Positions 46,414 to 59,117 of a stretch of 64,000 nucleotides of DNA are shown in pieces (the first letter of the stretch is position 1; each line of letters opens with the position of its first letter). Location of the stretch: the NCBI GenBank assembly GCA_014871385.1, contig CM026423.1, positions 12,517,952 to 12,581,951 on the forward strand, given 5' to 3'. The DNA is from Ceratodon purpureus. Taxonomy: Eukaryota; Streptophyta; Bryopsida; Pseudoditrichales; Ditrichaceae. Below the pieces are notes generated by a model. It saw only the letters and a list, made by a program, of their open reading frames with translations. It was not told where the DNA came from and did not search any database. The translations under genes were made by a program, and so were the position numbers.

Positions 46414-49400
46414 TCAATCATTTCCAGAAAGAACAGCATCTGCCATTGTGTCAATATCATGAGGGAAAAAAATCCTGCAGAACAAGATGTTTGATTAGAA
46501 ACTATTGCACTAATAGGGTCAAATATCTAAAGCAGATAGCCACCAGAGCAGGTGAAGCCATAATGTGCCATTTCGAAAAATCCTCGCCTCCAAGCGCAGG
46601 ACTCCCAGTTCCTATTAAGGCTTACATGGTGATACTGTAATAATACTCTTGAAAAGGAAAACCGGCTTGAAGCAGCATAAAAAGTTCCCCAAATGTTTCC
46701 ACTCATCCGAAGTTTTAACTGAAGGCAGGAGAGAAATCTGTGTCTTCGCAAATCAACTGGACGAGATAGTTAACTTTTACCTGCATGTGTTTTCATATAT
46801 AGCTCTTGCAAAGCCACCAACGTCTTGTTCTTTTCGGTATGCTGCTATCACTTCCAGTACTTGCCTGCACAAAATAGTCACTCGAACTACTGTTCACCAA
46901 AATTATCGCACCATAAACTGTACAAGTATCCGCACTCTCCATACCTTCAACCCTGGTTCATCTCAAAGGCAATCATGATAAAGTATTGGCCTGATGCTGT
47001 GTTGAGGAAATGGATCAGAAGCGCACCTGATTTGACAGGGCTCACATCGTCCTTTTACAAGTGACTGAATGTCATGTTTCTCTTTTTTCTTCGAGGGCCA
47101 GGTGGTTTTTACGTGCTTGATTCCAGCATGTGTATTCTTGATTTCGCAATAAGGAGAATCGGTTTCGATCATCATCCTCTCAACCGGAATCCCAGCCATC
47201 ACTTCTAGGTTTTCTGCTGTCTTCAACGAGCAGCCATTGATACCTAAGTGGTTTGGAGAGATACGACGTAAGTTGCCAATATACCCAAATACGTCCTACT
47301 CCACATGATTGAGGTCGATTTTTAATTGAAACTCGGCAGAAGCAAATCAAAAGATTCCAATCCATGAAGTCTGAATGAAATAAAGAGATTTACCTATGTA
47401 AAGGTTAGGGATAGCTAGTAATTGATCTCTTTCTTCACCAGTTCCGGTGAAAGAATGTACTACACCTGCAGTAAATCTGGACAAGGAGAGCAATTGATTA
47501 GCGATGTTTCTTAATAGAGGCTTTGAAAATTCTTGCCACGCTAACAAAGCTACTTAAAAAGCCAAAAGACTTTAACGAGAAATCAATCAGAAAACAACTC
47601 ACCTGTGTTGATTGCGTTTGACAATTTCTAAAAAGTCGGAAGCCGCCGCCCTCATGTGAAGGAACAGAGGTAACTTTGTTGCCTCTGCAATCTCGAACTG
47701 TCTTTCAAAATAGCTGCAACATTGATCCTCTTAGTACGGAACTGTACAAAGGTGGCACTCCCTATAAATAACATATAAATAACAAATGATTCCAAACACC
47801 AGAGGACGACTTCCCTAGAACATTCACCAATGCTAAGGTTCTTGAAGTGATAGCGAGCAAGATAACACGTTGTAATAAATATGGTGAAATACTATAACAC
47901 TAACGTACAGGCGCTGAGTCTCAGCTGGACAAAATTGGAGGCGATCGTAATCCAAGCCGCACTCACCGACTGCTACAACCTGTAATCCACACAACTCCAA
48001 TCATATAATGCATAAAATTCTTTAACGTCGAGCCTCCAACAAGAAAATATTTTGAAGCAGATAACAAACACAATTCTTATATAATGAATTAGTACCTTCC
48101 CTCTGGCAACACCATCTTTTGTGAGTTGCAGCAGATCCTGCAAATGCTTCTCTGGGTCCCCACTGGTTTCAAACTCCTGGAACGCGTTGATGCAATTTTG
48201 ATGTTAGATCACCTCCAATTAATCAAGATGGTGACAGAGATTTTGTACAGGCTATGAAGATGATGAACGTAAGATTGCAAAACGTCTGACTCAAAGTTAA
48301 TCGTGCACACTCTTCTAATTACGCAAATAATCAGGGACTTCAACAAGGGGTCGCACCTTGCACCTAGTCGGGTGGACTCCAACAGTACAGAATAGACGGC
48401 CTGCATTTCTTCCAAAGTTGTCACGTCAAGGATTATATTTTCTAACATATATATACATAGACATGAACTGTACCTACATATGGTTATACAAACACACATT
48501 CCATAATCCAACTTAAAATGATTGTGAGAACTACACTCCACAGTTCACATGGAATCAACATTCTAACATATGCTAAACTTGAACAGCATATCTATGTTGA
48601 AAATTGCTGCTTTTTGACGTATACATTTGGTGCAGAGGGCATACCGTCGGTATCAGCCAAGGAAACAGCCTCCTTTGACTCCTTCAGGGACCCTCCAGTC
48701 ACCTACACGGAGAAACAACACTGATCAAAATAGTGATCACCTTCCTTGTTGTACGAACACATCAAGCACAAGCTTCGTATTTTGATCCTCTGAATTGTAA
48801 AGCTAATTGAACTGTACTTGTCTAATGAAAGCACAAGCGCAAGAAAATCTGCAAGGTCATGACATGATTCGTCTCACAATAATACGAGTAAGTCCTGCAT
48901 CCCAAGCTCGCTGCAGGACGTGAACTAGATCTGGTCCGTGACATTGCTTGCCATGGTAACTCCCAGCAAACATGCCATCTAATATACGGCACATCACCCA
49001 GAAGCAGATGAAGCAGGATTAAGACATTTGGTACAAGAGAAACTCGCCATCCTTGGAAGCCTGTCAATCACATGCTATAGATCCTAAAACCCAAAACCCT
49101 CTAGAATCCTAAGAATCCTAAGAAATGCAATATCAGTTAAACACATGATGTTAAATGGACAACTTAGAGAATAAACTCCATAAAAGACGAGACCTAAACC
49201 CTAATAATAACAATAACGGATTCTCAATCAATACAAAATCATGTGAAAGAGAGCAACGCAAGTGCACCTGTTAGATTGGCTCCAATATCTGCAAAACCAC
49301 CATCATCAGCCCAACAACCACTCACTCAGATGATGAAAAAAAGAGACAGCAATCTCATAATGCCACAAATTCAATACCACTCGATTCTTCAGTACCAACT

Positions 49401-49812
49401 GCAACGAATCCCATTCACCAGAAAACCTTAAACCAACAAAACCCAGGTCAAGAAACAATCCAACAATCCTCACATCACTAATCCCTCAACATTCATAATC
49501 CACAACTTTCCAAAACATATCTCAGTACAGTAAAAAGCTCCAACACCATAATGCCGTGAATCCAACAACCTCCACTCCTCAATAACATGGTTCAATTGGA
49601 AACTATGCCTTGCACGATGATTAACTCAAAATTCCACATCTAACCACTGACCCATCTTGTGAACCCCGAACGACAACCCAAATACAAAATGGCCAAAAAA
49701 CAGAGAGATCTGCAACCAAACCTCTACCATTCAAACAATAACCCATTTGAGATGAAAGAGAACACAGAAGAGGGTGAGAGTGTGGCATACCGATAAGCTT
49801 GAGCTGCGGCAT
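46414..49812 (-). CDS. TATDN1: TatD family Mg-dependent DNase (TATDN1-like), 12 exons
   Basis: Metal-dependent 3'-5' DNase family linked to DNA repair and programmed DNA breakdown. Exons are 49812-49791, 49288-49268, 48978-48878, 48702-48645, 48400-48357, 48176-48096, 47979-47909, 47713-47603, 47476-47394, 47243-47027, 46864-46781 and 46474-46414. The sum is 954 nt, giving 317 aa, the usual size, with every phase matching. Motifs in order are LIDIGANLTDGMF at the N terminus, [17 protein letters not shown] (metal ligand Glu ~115), LPLFLHMR (His ~152), GVVHSFTG (His ~177) and [17 protein letters not shown] (Asp ~226), then [10 protein letters not shown] and the C-terminal [16 protein letters not shown]. 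All expected active-site residues are present, so the gene looks functional. The first two exons are only 22 and 21 nt, which automated predictors often miss. TATDN1 is the closest animal name I know. Confidence 0.93.
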
Positions 49813-51513
49813 CGCATGCAACTCTCCAATTCCTTGATGCTTGTTGCTCTCACAGCAAGCTAGACCTTGGTTTGGGTCACAACCCACAACTGAGTTGAAG
49901 ATTGAATGTGCCCAAGAGTTGTATTGTGAGAGATGGTTAGGCTGAGTTGTTATTATTGATGTGTGTTGTGTGTTGTGGAAGTTCATTCAATATCAGAAAC
50001 ATATGATCCTCATCACAAGTGGCAATTTATATGCTTTGAAACTGAGGATGACACCAGTTTATTTGCATCTCAGTCACAACATTAGAGCTATTGTTACAGT
50101 CACCTTGAGTTTTTAAGAGATACTGTGGGTTTTCTGGAAAATTATATTATTCTTTTTTATTCCAAATAGTTGGGGGCATGGAAGCTCTTGGTGGTTTGAG
50201 TGTTGTTGGTGTGTTAAAGTTTGATGGTTTTTAAAATTAAGATAAACTAGTTTTGTTGTCATTTTGTTTTCAAAAACTAATTTTTCTTGAGTTTTGAGAC
50301 CACCGAGCTTTTACACACCATCAAGCTCTTCTATGTCTATATACTATTTATAGTGGGTTAAATAAGATTATGTTTAAATCGAATTCATGGTGTTTAAATC
50401 AAATACTAAATGTCTTTACAAAAGACTCTATAGTACTTCAATCATATCCTGGCTAACAAAAGATATTTACAATTGTAGCGCCGTGGTAGATTTTTATTTT
50501 TTTTAAATAACAAAATATTGTGAAATTATAAGGATTTAGAAAAATTAGGTAATTTTTTTCTTTTGATAATGTTTTGATGTTTGTGAGCCATTTGAGATTT
50601 TTTTTAAATGATTTCTTTCATAAAAAAAATCAAAAATTCAATTTAGAAGAAACAAATATTTTTTTGTTTCAAAAAAATGAATACTTGTCCAACAGCTAGC
50701 AAACTTGTTTTGGTGCTATGATAGAGAGCTGATACATAAAAAAGACTCTAAAATCCATGTTATGAATGACTACAATCCAACACAAATGACCAAGTTATAA
50801 TACATTTATGTATAAAAGTGGAAGAATTTTTAAAATCTTTAAGTTGACACTAAATAATTGTATTTGTTGTTTTGCCCTCATTTAAATGCATTATGGATGA
50901 TGCATGCCTTTGCAATGGCAATTGTAGTGGTGAAGAATATACATTGTAGTGGCATTTGTGGTTGATTGGATTGTGTCTATTAAACTACTTTCCTTGTTTG
51001 CTCGAGTTGATTACCGTTTCTAATTAATTCTTTAAACATACATGAATTGTGAGTAGGTGAACATATCAATTACCAATGGCTTCAAGCTCAAAACAAAATG
51101 TAAGATTCTACTATGAAATCTAGATTTCCAATGGGAGACTATTTTCACAACAACATCAACATAGGTATGTAAACAAATCCAAGACCTAACTAGAAAATTG
51201 CACCCTAGTTACTTGTTATCCCTACTTGGCTATGAATTCATTGCTGCTACAGAATACCTTGAGCCTTCACATGAATTTTGCATGCCTTGTAGCCTATCAA
51301 ACTTCAAGATCATCTACGTTATTCTCTTAGGATATGAGTTTGCCCAAGAAATAGATTACATGCTGATATCCTGAGAGAACTGTGATTCTAGGAACAACAT
51401 TGGATTTGTGTATTGGGTTATATGGTACGAACACCTATACCCCCCAAGGCGGACACTGTCATATTCTTGCTCCACTGTAGATTTGATCACCCTATAGTTA
51501 CCTATAATGTACC
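49813..51513. other. TatD upstream region and AT-rich intergenic DNA
   Basis: About 200 bases of presumed TatD leader, then AT-rich sequence up to the retrotransposon. No gene or RNA is recognised. The last five bases, GTACC, are the retrotransposon target duplication. Confidence 0.45.
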
Positions 51514-52296
51514 TGTAAGGTAACTTACATTGATAGATGGATGAATGAAATCTTCTAATCACATTGGACAGTGTGTAAGCAGAGGATGAAAGGAGTCAGA
51601 CAACTCCCAGCTGAGGATGGATGGACCGGAGTTAGACAACTCCAGATTGAGAACATGTGCACTGGAGTTAGACAGCTCTATATTTAGTGCATTGGAGTTA
51701 GACCACTCCAAGATTGAGAACATGTGTATAAGAGTTAGACAACTCAAGATGAGGTACACTAGAATTAGACTACTGATAGTAGTGAATTAATTTTACTCTA
51801 AATATAGGAGTAAAGATAGTGGTGAATTATCTTTACTCTAGATATAGGAGTAAAGATCTAGAAGAGTCTCTGAGTTAAAGAGATAGAAGGATCTAGAATG
51901 ATCTATGGATTATCTTTACTCCAGATATAGGAGTAAAGAAGATGGAAAGATCTAGAAGAGTCTCTGAGTTGAAGAGATAGAAGAACCTAGAAGGATTTGT
52001 GGATTACCTTTACTCCAGATATATGAGTAAAGGAGATAGAATGATCTATGAATAGGCTAGACTCTAGGACATAGCCTAAAATAGACTGTAGTTCCTTTTG
52101 GGAAGGAACTCATATATAAAGGCTCGGGGGTGAGATGGTGAGACACTTCTCTGGTGATCACTTCTCTATGGTTGGGTGGTGAGCCTTCAGTCAATATATT
52201 TTGATCTTTGTAGTTCTATTGAGTTTTTATCTTTCCCTTGTCTTATTTGTCTTTTTGTTGAGAGTTGGTGGCAAACCTATTGGGAGGTTTGTTACA
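51514..52296 (+). repeat. 5' LTR
   Basis: 783 bp. U3 carries five spaced copies of the palindrome-like GGAGTTAGACAACTCC (51592-51745, some diverged) and four of TTTACTC-(~9)-GAGTAAA (51792-52031). A perfect 8-bp hairpin (AGTTCCTT / AAGGAACT, 52090-52110) sits directly before a TATATAA box at 52113. Transcription should start about 30 bases later. Confidence 0.95.
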
Positions 52297-52298
52297 AT

Positions 52299-52310
52299 TG
52301 GTATCAGAGC
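52299..52310 (+). promoter_or_regulatory. Primer-binding site for initiator tRNA-Met
   Basis: TGGTATCAGAGC, two bases after the LTR end, complementary to the 3' end of plant initiator methionine tRNA. This is the usual primer site of plant LTR retrotransposons. Confidence 0.93.
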
Positions 52311-52313
52311 AGT

Positions 52314-55300
52314 ATGGATCCTCCGCAGGGTTTGGAAGGAAGAGTTGATCCTCTTGCGGGTTTAGAGGAGAGGATTATGAGAGGAGTGATGGGAGCCATG
52401 AGAGAAATTTTGGATTCTGTTCAATCTGGAGCTCATCCTCTTCCTAATGGGGATTCTGTACAATCTGGAGCTCCACCTCTCCCCAGAGGTGTTTGTTCAG
52501 ACACTCCTTGCCCTCCTTCATCTTTACCTGTTAGGTCAAGAGAGATAGAGTCTGTTGCAACATCAACGTTGAGGGGTCCTGGTCCTAGAACAGTTGATGT
52601 TTTGAAGGACTTGAGGAAGTATCCTTTCAAGCGTTCTTTTGGAGGAAGGAACTGCAAACCGGAGGAGGTCAAGTCTTTTATTTCCATGCTAGAGGACTTC
52701 TTCACTTCAGATTACCAAGATGATGACAAGATCAAGGCTATGGTGATTTGTCTTCAAGACAAAGCTCGCGTGTGGTACGATAATTTGAAGAACGACCGGG
52801 AGAATCGTGGACTTCAACCTCTGTCAAATTGGAGCACTTTCAAGCACTTGTTTCTTCAAGAATTCCTTCCTGGGAATTATGGAGAAGACATGCGCCAAGG
52901 GCTCTATGACTTGAAACAGGGAAGTTTGTCTGTAACCCAATACAAGTCAAAGTTTGATTTACATATTGTCTATTTTCCCAATTGGGGTGAAAGTGATAGG
53001 GTTGAGTTCTTTCTTCGTAACTTAAAGGATTCAATTAGATTTAAAGTCAATGCATATCATCCAAGGACTCTAGATGATGCTTATGGTTTGGCTTTGAACT
53101 TTGAGAGGGAAGTTAATAGCAAGATAGAGAAGAACAAGAGTCTGTTGGGAAAGAGGTCCTCTGAGTTCAATCGGTCTAATAACTTTAAGTCTTCAAAGTT
53201 CTCTCAAGGTTCTAATCCTTCTCAAGGTTCCAAGTTCAACCCAGGACAGAGGGGTGCCATGTTGAGCAAAGAAGAGCAGGAGGAGCATGTGAAGAAAGGT
53301 CTTTGCTTTAGGTGTCATAAGCCTGGACATCGAAGCTTTGAGTGTCCATCATCAAAAAGGAAGACAACAGCTTTGGAGGTGGAGCAAGGAGATGAAGATA
53401 CATCTGATGGAGAGCCAAGCAAGGATGTTGTCCCAACTCTCTCAGCTGCTATTATGAACATGGAAGTGGAGCAAGATCCAACGGTGCTCCAAATTAAAGG
53501 CTTTCTGAACTCTTCCTTCTCTTCTATGATTCTTATTGATTCTGGTAGCACTCACAATATGATATCAACTTCATTTGCTCACAAGATAGGACTTCCCCTA
53601 GTTCCTATCAAACCTTGCTCAGTTTTGTTACCAAACAACCAAACTAGTTCCATCACTCACCGCATGTTGAAGGTTCCTGTGAACATTCAAGGTGTAGATA
53701 CTGAGGTGGACTTTGAAGTTTGGAATGGAGTACGATATGAGGTGATACTAGGAATGGCGTGGCTGAAGCAAGTGGACGCATGGATTGCATGCAAGGAGGG
53801 AGCAGTCCATGGAAAGCTTCACAATGGGGAATCTTTCACCATAAGAGGTAAGAGATCTTCACCAAGGGTCCCTATGCTTTCTCATTTACAAATGAAACGA
53901 TGTATTAGGAAAAACCACGAAGTATTTCTAATACATGTGAGTGAAGTTGAGGATGAAAGTAAGGATAACAAAAGAATGAATGAATTCTTGGATGAATTTA
54001 AAGATATATTTCCTGAAGAGTTGACGGAATTGCCACCTAGGAGAGATGTTGATCACGCTATAGATTTAATTGTCGATGCCGCTCCTATTGCTAGGGCACC
54101 CTATCGTCATTCTCTAACTCAAAATGTTGAGTTGGAGAATCAATTGAAAGATTTGTTGAACAAAGGTTACATTAGACCTAGCAAATCACCTTGGGGTGCC
54201 CCGGTCCTCTTTGTTAAGAAGAAAGATGGATCATTAAGATTATGTGTAGATTATCGTGGTCTTAATAAACTCACTGTCAAGAATAGGTTTCCGTTGCCCC
54301 GTGTTGATGATATTTTTGATCACTTACATGGATCAAAAATATTTTCTAAGATAGATTTGAAGAGTGGTTATCATCAAATTCGAATTAAAGAGTCTGACAT
54401 TCCGAAAACAGGCTTCAGATCGCGTTTAGGTCATTACGAGTATGTTGTAATGCCTTTTGGACTGACAAATGCTCCTGCTACGTTTATGACTTTGATGAAT
54501 TCCTTATTTCGTGATCTTTTGGATAAATTTGTGTTAGTATTTATGGATGATATTCTTGTATATTTTAAAAATGTAGAAGAACATAAGAAACATCTTAAAC
54601 AAGTTTTTGAAATTCTGAGAGCGAATAAGTTATATGCTAAGCTAAGTAAGTGTGATTTCTTTACCTCTCGTATTGAATTTCTTGGTCACATCGTTTCTGA
54701 TGAGGGAATCTCAGTAGATCCTAAGAAGGTCAAGGTAGTTGCTGAGTGGCCAATACCAAAAGACAAGAGTGAAGTGAGAAGTTTCCTAGGTCTTGCAAGC
54801 TATTATAGAAGATTTGTCAAAGGATTTTCTAAAATAGCTGCTCCTATGACCAATTTGTTGAAAGGAAAGGGTAATCAAATAGATTGGACTGCTGAGTGTG
54901 ACTTGAGTTTTCAGACTTTGAAGTCAGTATTAACCCAAACTCCTGTTTTGACTATTATGGATCCCTTGAAAGGAAACATAATATTGTGTACCGACGCTAG
55001 CGATTTAGCTATTGGTGCAGTTTTGATGCAAGATAGAAAAATAGTTGCATATGAATCTCGTAAATTGAATTCCGCTGAGTTAAATTATCCAATACACGAG
55101 AAGGAACTACTAGCAGTCATTCATTCTTTGAAGGTTTGGAGGCATTATTTACTAGGAGTAAGGTTTAAGATAGAAACCGATCACCAGTCTTTGAAATATT
55201 TATCAACCCAATCGAATTTGAGTAGAAGGCAGTGTAGATGGATGGAATTGTTACAAGAGTTTGATTTTGAAATTGAATATGTTAAAGGTAAGGAAAATGT

Positions 55301-56819
55301 GGTCGCTGATGCTCTTTCTAGAAGACCGCTAGCAAATGCTATTTCATGCATCAGAAATTCTCTGATGGATGAAATCAAATTGCTTTATCCTAATGATGAT
55401 TTCTTTAAAATTCCATTTGAAAGTCTGTCTAAGGAAGCTAGAACTGTGAATGAAATCGATAAGTTTAAGTCTTTTGAATTAAAAGATGAAGTTTTATATT
55501 ATAATGGGAGAGTCTGTATTCCCAAGGCTGGGGAATATAGACTCAATATTATGAATAACCTTCATGATATTCCAATAGCAGGCCATCCAGGTTTTCAAAA
55601 GACCTATATGGCAGTCAAGCGTCATTATTACTGGCCAGGAATGAAAAAGGATGTCAAAGAATATGTTGAAAGATGTTTGAAATGTCAAGTCTCTAAGTCT
55701 GAACAAGTGAAGAGCCCTGGATTGTTGCAACCTCTTAGTGTTCCTAACTTGAAATTTGAATCAATCAGTATGGATTTTATTGTTGGATTGCCTAAGACTC
55801 GAAGTAACTTTGATAGCATCATGGTGGTTGTAGATAGACTCACTAAGATAGCTCATTTTATTCCTACAGTTACTACTGTAACTGCTTATGGGGTAGCTGA
55901 GTTATTTATGAGAGAGATCTTCAAACACCATGGAATTCCGCGTGAGATTATAAGTGATAGAGATCGTAAGTTTGTGGGTGAATTTTGGACCACACTTTTC
56001 AAATTGTGTGGGACCAAAATTAAGTTGAGTACTGCATATCATCCTGAGAGTGATGGACAGACTGAAAGAACTAACAGGACTCTTGAAGATATGTTGAGAA
56101 TGTATGTTGGTAAGAAACAACACTCATGGGATAAGTGATTGCATTTGATTGAATTTGCTTACAATGATCATATTCATAGTAGTATTGGGGTAAGTCCATT
56201 CTATATTTTATATGGTCAAGAATGTAGAACTCCTATAACACTCTCTACTCCTACTACTAGATTTGAAAGCATTAATGAAATGATTAAGGAAATGAATGAA
56301 ATTAGAGAGTTGGCAAAGTTGGCTATGAAGAGTGCTCATGATAGAGCTAAACACTATGCTGATAGAAAAAGAATCTTTCGTGAATTTGAAGTGGGTGATA
56401 AAGTATTTTTGAAAGTAACTCCAAAAAGATCTGGACTCAAGCTTGGTAAGTCAAGGAAGTTATCACCTCGGTTTTGTGGTCCTTTTGAAATTATTGAGAG
56501 AATAGGACAAGTTGCTTATAAACTGAGGTTGCCTGAGGATTGGCAGATACATGATGTATTTCATGTGAGTTTGTTGAGGAAGTATGTATTTGATCTTAGT
56601 CATGTTTTGCCTGATCTTCCAAAAACTGCTCCTGAGGGAGAACTACTTGCTCAACCAGAGAAGATTTTGAAGGTGGAGAATCAGCATCTGAGGAATAAGA
56701 CATTCCGTAGATTCTATGTGAAGTGGAAGGATTATCCGGAAAAAGAAGCTTCTTGGGAGAGAGAAGTTGATTTCAGAAGGGATTATCCTGACTTTGTCAT
56801 TGAGGACAATGACTTTTAA
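52314..56819 (+). CDS. Gag-pol polyprotein of the retrotransposon, one in-frame TGA
   Basis: The frame opens at ATG 52314 (an earlier in-frame start lies inside the LTR and is not used) and reaches TAA at 56817. A single TGA at 56136-56138 breaks it inside integrase, after the WDK that precedes the LIEFAYND motif. Domains in order: gag, with RVWYDNL and the zinc knuckle [14 protein letters not shown]; protease [10 protein letters not shown]; reverse transcriptase with [12 protein letters not shown] and FMDD; RNase H with CTDASD; integrase with the HHCC finger (HPGF...CLKC), [12 protein letters not shown] and the Glu of the [13 protein letters not shown] region; and a C-terminal chromodomain ([17 protein letters not shown]). 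The chromodomain places it among chromoviruses, whose integrase is steered to marked chromatin. With one stop this copy would need readthrough or help from a sister copy. Confidence 0.95.
56136..56138 (+). other. In-frame TGA interrupting integrase
   Basis: The frame is open for 1274 codons before and 226 codons after this stop. The residues on both sides belong to the same conserved integrase segment, so it is a point change and not an exon boundary. A CpG transition is a likely origin. Confidence 0.85.
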
Positions 56820-56833
56820 TGGAAGGGGAGGAT
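56820..56833 (+). promoter_or_regulatory. Polypurine tract
   Basis: TGGAAGGGGAGGAT directly before the 3' LTR, the expected plus-strand primer site. Confidence 0.9.
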
Positions 56834-57616
56834 TGTAAGGTAACTTACATTGATAGATGGATGAATGAAATCTTCTAATCACATTGGACAGTGTGTAAGC
56901 AGAGGATGAAAGGAGTCAGACAACTCCCAGCTGAGGATGGATGGACCGGAGTTAGACAACTCCAGATTGAGAACATGTGCACTGGAGTTAGACAGCTCTA
57001 TATTTAGTGCATTGGAGTTAGACCACTCCAAGATTGAGAACATGTGTATAAGAGTTAGACAACTCAAGATGAGGTACACTAGAATTAGACTACTGATAGT
57101 AGTGAATTAACTTTACTCTAAATATAGGAGTAAAGATAGTGGTGAATTATCTTTACTCTAGATATAGGAGTAAAGATCTAGAAGAGTCTCTGAGTTAAAG
57201 AGATAGAAGGATCTAGAATGATCTATGGATTATCTTTACTCCAGATATAGGAGTAAAGAAGATGGAAAGATCTAGAAGAGTCTCTGAGTTGAAGAGATAG
57301 AAGAACCTAGAAGGATTTGTGGATTACCTTTACTCCAGATATATGAGTAAAGGAGATAGAATGATCTATGAATAGGCTAGACTCTAGGACATAGCCTAAA
57401 ATAGACTGTAGTTCCTTTTGGGAAGGAACTCATATATAAAGGCTCGGGGGTGAGATGGTGAGACACTTCTCTGGTGATCACTTCTCTATGGTTGGGTGGT
57501 GAGCCTTCAGTCAATATATTTTGATCTTTGTAGTTCTATTGAGTTTTTATCTTTCCCTTGTCTTATTTGTCTTTTTGTTGAGAGTTGGTGGCAAACCTGT
57601 TGGGAGGTTTGTTACA
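56834..57616 (+). repeat. 3' LTR
   Basis: 783 bp, the same length as the 5' LTR and different from it at two positions by eye. Ends in CA followed by the GTACC target duplication. Confidence 0.95.
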
Positions 57617-58907
57617 GTACCCCATGCAGCAGCAGGGTATCCGGCTATAGGTTAACCTATGTTGGTCACTTCTAAAATTTGTAGTTATTATTGTAAGTGC
57701 TTATAAATATCCTAAAAATGAGGAAACTTTGTCTTTTCTTATTAGCAATCACTGAAAAATATTGAGGCACTCATTCCACCACTCCAAGTATACTGAATTC
57801 CTTAAGTATACGAAAATAGGTGTTCATACCATATGGTACTTGTGAATAATGGTATAGAATTTCTACTAAACATTGAACAAAAGCTCAGATTGGGTAACTC
57901 AAGTTCAACTTGGGCTAGAACCCCTGCAAGAGTTTGTGGTGTAAAGGATTAACATATGCATGAAAAGGTGTGCAGTTCAAAGTCATGTGATGTCAACCAT
58001 TCCATGTTGTATTTGATACTATTTTCCACTTGGGTACAAATCCCTCATGCATCAATTCTTTTATGAAACATGTCAACCATTCATGTACATTGTAGACCAA
58101 ATTCAACGGTTCTCAGCTCCCCAAAGGCTAAAGGGAAAGTTGACAGATTCAGAAACCATTTTCTGAGCTTTTGAGAAGAAATTGCACAACTATGGTATTT
58201 AACATCAAATCAGTGAACGTCTGAATCTTATTTAACTCTCTGGTAAAATTATAATTCATTACCTGTAAGTCACACACTGTTGTTTCTAGTGATTCTTTTG
58301 TGGTGGTAAATTAAGTTATAGCTTGTGACAAAGTAGTAATAACATAAGTAATTTAATTAAAAAACACACTAAACCATACAAAATGATGATAGAAGGAGCA
58401 AATGTAGCGAAGAGATACCTTACTCTCTTGAATTTCAAAAGAGCAAATCGGCACAAAGTTAAAAAGTAAAAGCGTCGTCAAATTCAATACCTCAATTATT
58501 TGAGATTTTAAATCAGGAGTCCCCTGTGTAAAGCAATAATAGCCTTTCTTCATTTCTAATCCTAATTCTGTTCACTTCCTTTGGAACTTTTGTCCAATTA
58601 CATGCCCAATCAAATTACTTCTGACCTATTGAATTGAGGAACTCCTAACTTCGAAGTAATTCCTCTCTGCACCTAGAACTCCTTTCAAAGGGGAAGACCG
58701 GGGTGAAGACAATTAGTTACTCCATTCACAGGTCAAAAGTAACTTGACTTAGTAATTTGATTGTAGAAGAATTCTCAAAAAGGTGAAAAGAAGGCACATA
58801 ATTGTTTTTATTTTCCACGGTCACGGGAATTTGACTACCTTATGCTTCGTAGAAAGCACTGAGAGAAGTAGAGAGCACTCACAGATTAGGGTAAGAAATG
58901 ATGCGGA
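57617..58907. other. Intergenic DNA right of the retrotransposon
   Basis: Moderately AT-rich. No gene, RNA or further transposon end is recognised. Confidence 0.45.
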
Positions 58908-58945
58908 GTGTGTCCCCGCTTTATATTCTTGGACTCCCTATTTAA
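58908..58945 (+). repeat. Recurring TATA-containing motif, copy 2
   Basis: GTGTGTCCCCGCTTTATATT, then CTTGGACTCCC and a TTTAA end. It is preceded by TTAGGGTAAGAAATG, as in the copy at 24670. Confidence 0.55.
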
Positions 58946-59079
58946 ACTGGAAGTTTGTGTACTCAACGCGAGGTTACATGAGGTTGCTGTCTTCACAAGT
59001 AAAAATGAATTTCACTAGTCCTGTGATTCAAAGAGAGCTCCAAGAGAAGTGGAGAGGTAGGGCTTCGAAATGGTGGAGA

Positions 59080-59117
59080 GTGTGTCCCTGCTTTATATAC
59101 CCGGACTCCCGGTTTAA
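59080..59117 (+). repeat. Recurring TATA-containing motif, copy 3
   Basis: GTGTGTCCCTGCTTTATATA, then CCCGGACTCCCGGTTTAA, 172 bases after copy 2 and about 970 bases upstream of the methyltransferase ATG. It is preceded by AGCTCCAAGAG, as in copy 1. Could act as a promoter core for a distal 5' leader. Confidence 0.55.

Larger units (their letters stand above)
51514..57616 (+). mobile_element. Young Ty3/gypsy chromovirus LTR retrotransposon
   Basis: A complete element of 6103 bp: two 783-bp LTRs starting TG and ending CA, a GTACC target duplication on both sides (51509-51513 and 57617-57621), a primer-binding site, a polypurine tract, and one gag-pol frame with a C-terminal chromodomain. By eye the LTRs differ at only two positions (near 51791 against 57111, and 52279 against 57599), about 99.7% identity. 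The insertion is therefore recent. The order protease, RT, RNase H, integrase marks Ty3/gypsy. Confidence 0.97.

Noticed and set aside
49190..49205. Telomere-like AAACCCTAA
   Set aside because: An isolated single copy in an intron, not an array.
52176..52313. Upstream start of the gag frame inside the 5' LTR
   Set aside because: The extra residues are encoded by LTR and primer-binding-site sequence. The ATG at 52314 after the primer-binding site is the normal start.
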